DNA from: an uncultured Bacteroidales bacterium
Lineage (GTDB): Bacteria > Bacteroidota > Bacteroidia > Bacteroidales > F082
Assembly: GCA_946407975.1 (NCBI GenBank)
Contig: CAMJQC010000007.1
Span: forward strand, 1 to 64,000
DNA length: 64,000 bases
Direction of reading: 5' to 3'
Shown: positions 59,871 to 64,000 of the stretch, piece after piece
Layout of the letters: every line of letters begins with the position of its first letter
How positions within the stretch are numbered: the first letter of the stretch is position 1
The notes under the pieces: model-generated
Database searches by the model: none
What the model was told of the DNA's origin: nothing
What the model saw: only the letters and a program-made list of their open reading frames with translations
Program-made: the position numbers and the translations under genes

Positions 59871-59914
59871 TGATTAGATTTATGGCAAATATTTTGATTA
59901 AAAACTAATCAAAA
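59871..59914 (+). promoter_or_regulatory. 44-bp motif, copy B, immediately upstream of dnaE
   Basis: TGATTAGATTTATGGCAAATATTTTGATTAAAAACTAATCAAAA; contains perfect inverted repeat TTTTGATTA-aaaac-TAATCAAAA (59892-59914). Confidence 0.75.
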
Positions 59915-59925
59915 CTTATTGAGAC

Positions 59926-62847
59926 TTGATAGCCGTCCATTCTTATAACAGCCTTTGTTATGGCACGATGCCGGTCGCCGACCTTGTGAGCAAGGCCGTA
60001 GCGTTGGGCTATACCGTCTTGCCTTTGACGGACATCAATACCGTGATGGGCATTCCCGATTTCGTCTTTGAATGCCAGAAACAAGGCATTCGGCCCATCG
60101 CCGGGGTGGAGTTCAGGAACGGGAATGAGCTGCTGTATGTGGCTTTGGCCATGGATAACCAGGGTTATGCCGAGCTGAACCGTTTTCTGACGCAACACAA
60201 TGTGAACAAACAGCCATATCCCGAACGCGCGCCAGCATGGGAGAAAGTCTATGTGGTCTATCCTTTTGGCAAACGTAAGGCGACGGAGCTGCGCGAGAAC
60301 GAGTTCCTGGGCGTCCGCTTATCCCAGCTTACCGCCTTGTTCCGTTGTAAAGACTATACGAAACTGGTCATTATGCAACCTGCCACTTTCGCCGACGAAA
60401 GCAACATCCTGTTGCATCGGAACCTGCGTGCCGTCGATGGCAACACCCTGCTGTCGCGTCTCGAACCCGCCTCGTGCGCCTCGCCAGATGAGATCTTCCT
60501 TTCTCCTGAGAGGCTGAAAGCAGCCTATGTGCTGTATCCCCAACTGATAGAGAATACGGAGAAGTTGCTTGGCAATTGCGGCATCGTGCTCGATGATGGC
60601 GTCAAAAACAAGCAATGTTATACGGGTAGCATGTTCGAAGACCGGGATTTGTTGCACAAACTGGCTTTCGACGGCATGGCCTATCGGTATGGAACCGCTA
60701 ATAAGGAGGCTTATCGGCGCATCGAGAAAGAACTTGCCATCATTGAGCGGATGAATTTCTGCGCCTATTTTCTCATCGCTTGGGACATTGTCCGTTTTGC
60801 CATCTCTAAGGGCTTCTACCATGTGGGACGGGGTAGTGGCGCCAATAGTGTGGTAGCGTATTGCTTGAAGATCACCGACGTGGATCCGATAGAACTGGAC
60901 CTGTATTTCGAGCGCTTTCTCAATCCGAAACGCAGCAGTCCACCGGATTTCGACCTTGATTTCTCGTGGAAGGAAAGGGACGAGGTCTTTGCATACCTCT
61001 TCAAAAAATATGGGCCGGACCATGTGGCTTTGCTGGGCGCCACGGTGACTTTTCAGCAGAATTCCCTTTGTCGTGAATTGGGGAAAGTCAACGGGTTGCC
61101 AAAGGCTGAAATCGACCTGATGGAACGCAATCCTGCCGAGTTTGCCAGGCGCAGCGCTCTCGCGCGTGACTTGCTTGCCGTGGCCGAACGGCTTAAAGAC
61201 TTTCCCGCCCAGCGTTCCATTCATGCCGGTGGCGTCTTGATCACGGAACGCCCTATCACCGATTATACCGCTTTAGACTTGCCGCCAAAGGGCTTTCCGA
61301 CCACGCAGTTCGACATGTATTCGGCCGAAAAGCTGGGCATTGACAAAATCGATGTGCTGAGCCAGCGTGGCATCGCCCATATCCGTGATGCGGTGGAGAT
61401 GGTGCGGAAGAACCGTGGTCTTGAGATCGACATCCATCATATCGAGGCCTTGAAAAACGATGACCTCGTCAAGAGGCAGCTGCTGAAAGCGGAGACCAAC
61501 GGATGCTTTTATATCGAGAGCCCTGCTATGCGAGGCCTGTTGCGAAAACTGCGTTGTAGCGATTACAAGACCTTGGTGGCGGCGAGTTCCATCATCAGGC
61601 CTGGCGTTGCCAAATCGGGGATGATGCGCGAGTATATCCAAAGGTTCCATTATCCCGATACGGTGGATTACAAGCATCCATTGCTGAAAGAGCTGTTGGC
61701 CGAGACTTATGGCGTGATGATCTATCAGGAAGACGTGCTCAAGGTATGCCATTATTTTGCGGGTCTCGATCTGGCCGATGCCGACGTGTTGCGCCGCATG
61801 ATGGGCCATAAGATGCGCGACAAGAGCGCTTTCGAGGCGGTGACCAAACGTTTTTTCGACAATTGCAAGGCCAAAGGCTACCCCGAAGCGCTGACCAACG
61901 AGATCTGGCGTCAGATAGAGTCGTTTTCGGGCTACTCTTTCTCAAAGGCGCACTCGGCCTCCTATGCCGTGGAGAGCTTTCAAAGCCTCTATTTGAAGAG
62001 CCATTTTCCACTCGAATTTCAGGTGGCGGTGATCAACAACTTTGGCGGTTTCTACCAGACTTGGGTCTACTTGAACGAGGCCAAGCGCATGGGCGCCAAG
62101 ATCCATCTGCCTTGTGTCAACCGAAGCCTATACATGACCTCGCTTCAGGGCAGGACGATTTTTCTCGGTTTTGTCCATCTGCAAGGGCTGGAGCAGAAAG
62201 TGGCGGAGCATCTGGTCGCCGAACGGCAGCTCAATGGCCCTTATGCCGATTTGAATGACTTCATGAATCGGGTGCCTTGTCCTTTTGAACAGCTGGTGTT
62301 GCTTATCCGAGGCGGTGCTTTTGGCTTCCTCCACCTCAGCAAGGCGGAACTGTTGTGGCAGGCACAGCTGAATAAACCGAAAGGACCGCAAGAGATGACC
62401 GCAAGTCTCTTTAGGCAGGAACCTCAGCATTATCGTTTCCCGAGTTTTAAAGTCAGCGCGTTGGAAGATGCCTATGACGAATTGGAGCTCTATGGATTCC
62501 CAGTCACCATGACTTGGTTCGACATGTTGCAGACCCGTTTCCGAGGCGAGTTGATGGCGGTCCAGATGCTACATTTTGTTGGGCAACGCTTCAGGATGCT
62601 GGGCAAACTGGTGACGGTGAAGTATGTGCGTACCAGCAAAGGCGAGCCGATGGCTATGGGCACTTTCTGCGACTGCACAGGAGAGGTGTTCGACACAGTG
62701 CATTTTCCTGCTGTCTTCAAGGCGTATCCTTTCCAAGGTAATGGCGTCTATCTGCTGTTGGGGAAGGTCACGGAGGAATTCGGACAAGCCACTTTGGAGG
62801 TGGAGAAGATGGCGCCCATGCCGTATCAGCCGAATCCGAGAGGGTAG
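59926..62847 (+). CDS. dnaE: Short DNA polymerase III alpha subunit (DnaE; candidate error-prone/damage-associated form)
   Basis: AVHSYNSLCYGTMPVADLV PHP region, GRGSGANSVVAYCLKITDVDPIELDLYFERFLNPKRSSPPDFDLDF, YQEDVLKVCHYFAGLDLADADVLRRMMG; 973 aa; TTG start directly after an in-frame stop. Confidence 0.93.
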   Translation: MIAVHSYNSLCYGTMPVADLVSKAVALGYTVLPLTDINTVMGIPDFVFECQKQGIRPIAGVEFRNGNELLYVALAMDNQGYAELNRFLTQHNVNKQPYPERAPAWEKVYVVYPFGKRKATELRENEFLGVRLSQLTALFRCKDYTKLVIMQPATFADESNILLHRNLRAVDGNTLLSRLEPASCASPDEIFLSPERLKAAYVLYPQLIENTEKLLGNCGIVLDDGVKNKQCYTGSMFEDRDLLHKLAFDGMAYRYGTANKEAYRRIEKELAIIERMNFCAYFLIAWDIVRFAISKGFYHVGRGSGANSVVAYCLKITDVDPIELDLYFERFLNPKRSSPPDFDLDFSWKERDEVFAYLFKKYGPDHVALLGATVTFQQNSLCRELGKVNGLPKAEIDLMERNPAEFARRSALARDLLAVAERLKDFPAQRSIHAGGVLITERPITDYTALDLPPKGFPTTQFDMYSAEKLGIDKIDVLSQRGIAHIRDAVEMVRKNRGLEIDIHHIEALKNDDLVKRQLLKAETNGCFYIESPAMRGLLRKLRCSDYKTLVAASSIIRPGVAKSGMMREYIQRFHYPDTVDYKHPLLKELLAETYGVMIYQEDVLKVCHYFAGLDLADADVLRRMMGHKMRDKSAFEAVTKRFFDNCKAKGYPEALTNEIWRQIESFSGYSFSKAHSASYAVESFQSLYLKSHFPLEFQVAVINNFGGFYQTWVYLNEAKRMGAKIHLPCVNRSLYMTSLQGRTIFLGFVHLQGLEQKVAEHLVAERQLNGPYADLNDFMNRVPCPFEQLVLLIRGGAFGFLHLSKAELLWQAQLNKPKGPQEMTASLFRQEPQHYRFPSFKVSALEDAYDELELYGFPVTMTWFDMLQTRFRGELMAVQMLHFVGQRFRMLGKLVTVKYVRTSKGEPMAMGTFCDCTGEVFDTVHFPAVFKAYPFQGNGVYLLLGKVTEEFGQATLEVEKMAPMPYQPNPRG

Positions 62848-62935
62848 TTCGAGGCATTAATGAGCACTACCTCCAATAAAATTGAATAATTTGCGTTTTT
62901 CTTTGAAAACAGTAGCCGTGAATGCGTTTTGTTCG

Positions 62936-62943
62936 TACTTTTG
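62936..62943 (+). promoter_or_regulatory. -7 element TAnnTTTG upstream of the TonB-dependent receptor
   Basis: TACTTTTG. Confidence 0.5.
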
Positions 62944-62962
62944 CCGCCTGTTTTCAAATGAT

Positions 62963-64000
62963 ATGATTCGGAAAATTACTTTATTGGTTTTTAGTGTCTT
63001 ATTCATCGGTTTTACGTCTTTTGGACAACAAAAAGTTGTTGTATCAGGAACGGTAAAGGATGCTTCTTCTGGTGAAAAACTGATAGGCGTTTCCGTCTAT
63101 GTGGAGAAACTGAAAACGGGCACCAGCACCAATGAAAAAGGTTATTACGAATTGCATTTGCCTGTTGGCGAACAAGAGGTGAAGTTCTCATACATAGGGT
63201 ATCATTCTGTAAACAAAAAAGTAAAGACCACATCAAAACCGATGCGTCTGGATATCGGACTTCAACCTGATGTGCAGATGCTGTCGGAGGCCGAGGTCAC
63301 AAGTCAGAAGCAGGACCGAAACGTCTCGGAGATGGCGATGAGCGTGCAGACCCTTGATATGATTACCATCAAGAAGATTCCTGCGCTGATGGGTGAGGTG
63401 GATGTCATTAAGACGATCCAGCTGTTGCCGGGTGTGCAGGCGGCTTCGGAAGGCTCATCTGGATTCAGCGTGCGTGGCGGCAGCACGGACCAAAACCTGA
63501 TCATGTTGGATAATGCGCCTATCTATAATCCATCGCATTTCCTGGGATTTTTCTCCGTTTTCAATAACGATGCCGTAAAGGATGCCACGCTTTATAAAGG
63601 TGATATCCCCGCCAATTATGGAGGCAGGCTTTCTTCTGTTTTGGATGTCCAGGTCAAGGATGAGATGCCGAAGAAATTCCATGCATCAGGAGGTATCGGT
63701 CTTGTGACGAGCCGTCTCATGCTCGAGGCGCCGTTCTTTGACCATCGTACCTCAGTGATGCTGGCAGGCCGCACCACTTATGCGGGGCTGGTCTTGCCAT
63801 TCCTTGGCGATGACCTGAAAGGTTCCGACATCAACTTCTATGACTTGAATGCCAAGATTACGCAGACTCTCAATGAAAACAATCGCCTATTTATCTCAGC
63901 CTATCATGGACACGACAAGTTCTATATGGATCAGCTGGTGGGTCTCGGCTACGGCAACTCAAGCGCTACGGTGCGTTGGAATCACATCCTCGGTCCGCGG
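62963..64000 (+). CDS. TonB-dependent receptor with N-terminal carboxypeptidase-regulatory-like domain, truncated by window edge
   Basis: MIRKITLLVFSVLFIGFTSFGQQKVVVSGTVKDASSGEKLIGVSVYV...; plug GVQAASEGSSGFSVRGGSTDQNLIMLDNAPIYNPSH; open to base 64000. Confidence 0.93.
   Translation, partial: MIRKITLLVFSVLFIGFTSFGQQKVVVSGTVKDASSGEKLIGVSVYVEKLKTGTSTNEKGYYELHLPVGEQEVKFSYIGYHSVNKKVKTTSKPMRLDIGLQPDVQMLSEAEVTSQKQDRNVSEMAMSVQTLDMITIKKIPALMGEVDVIKTIQLLPGVQAASEGSSGFSVRGGSTDQNLIMLDNAPIYNPSHFLGFFSVFNNDAVKDATLYKGDIPANYGGRLSSVLDVQVKDEMPKKFHASGGIGLVTSRLMLEAPFFDHRTSVMLAGRTTYAGLVLPFLGDDLKGSDINFYDLNAKITQTLNENNRLFISAYHGHDKFYMDQLVGLGYGNSSATVRWNHILGPR

Noticed and set aside
60319-61224. 301-aa minus-strand ORF
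   Set aside because: Antisense to dnaE; shadow ORF
1-64000. Prophage, integrative element, restriction-modification, toxin-antitoxin or CRISPR system
   Set aside because: No integrase, transposase, phage structural, methyltransferase/REase pair or regularly spaced repeats recognised in any frame

Overview
The window is about 64 kb of Bacteroidota (Bacteroidales-like) chromosome. It is densely coded and mostly housekeeping: lipid A/LPS genes (lpxH, lpxK, lpxD, lpxC, lpxA, heptose kinase), the rpsF-rpsR-rplI operon, rpsT, proS, mtaB-miaB, lepB-dapB-DUF5683-parB-parA, ftsK-lolA-like-pnuC, porT-ubiE, one tRNA-Glu(TTC), a T9SS cargo protein, and several surface lipoproteins or barrels. Two CDSs run off the edges: a porin at the left and a TonB-dependent receptor at the right. 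I saw no CRISPR array, prophage, transposase or biosynthetic cluster. The most interesting signals are: (1) a putative DNA-damage/mutagenesis island at 55.2-62.8 kb (S24/LexA-like regulator, dinB, AlkZ-like glycosylase, short DnaE) in which an unannotated 44-bp motif, 34/44 identical without gaps, sits upstream of both dinB and dnaE; (2) a single ORF joining a NadR-like ribosylnicotinamide-kinase domain to a GT4 glycosyltransferase, overlapping pnuC; (3) an inverted pair of DnaA-box-like 9-mers upstream of parA-parB; (4) a standalone LpxC without the FabZ domain usually fused to it in this phylum, separated from lpxA by a terminator-like hairpin and a new promoter; (5) a dyad-rich 190-bp segment downstream of wecB. 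All functional calls come from reading the protein sequences; no database search was run.
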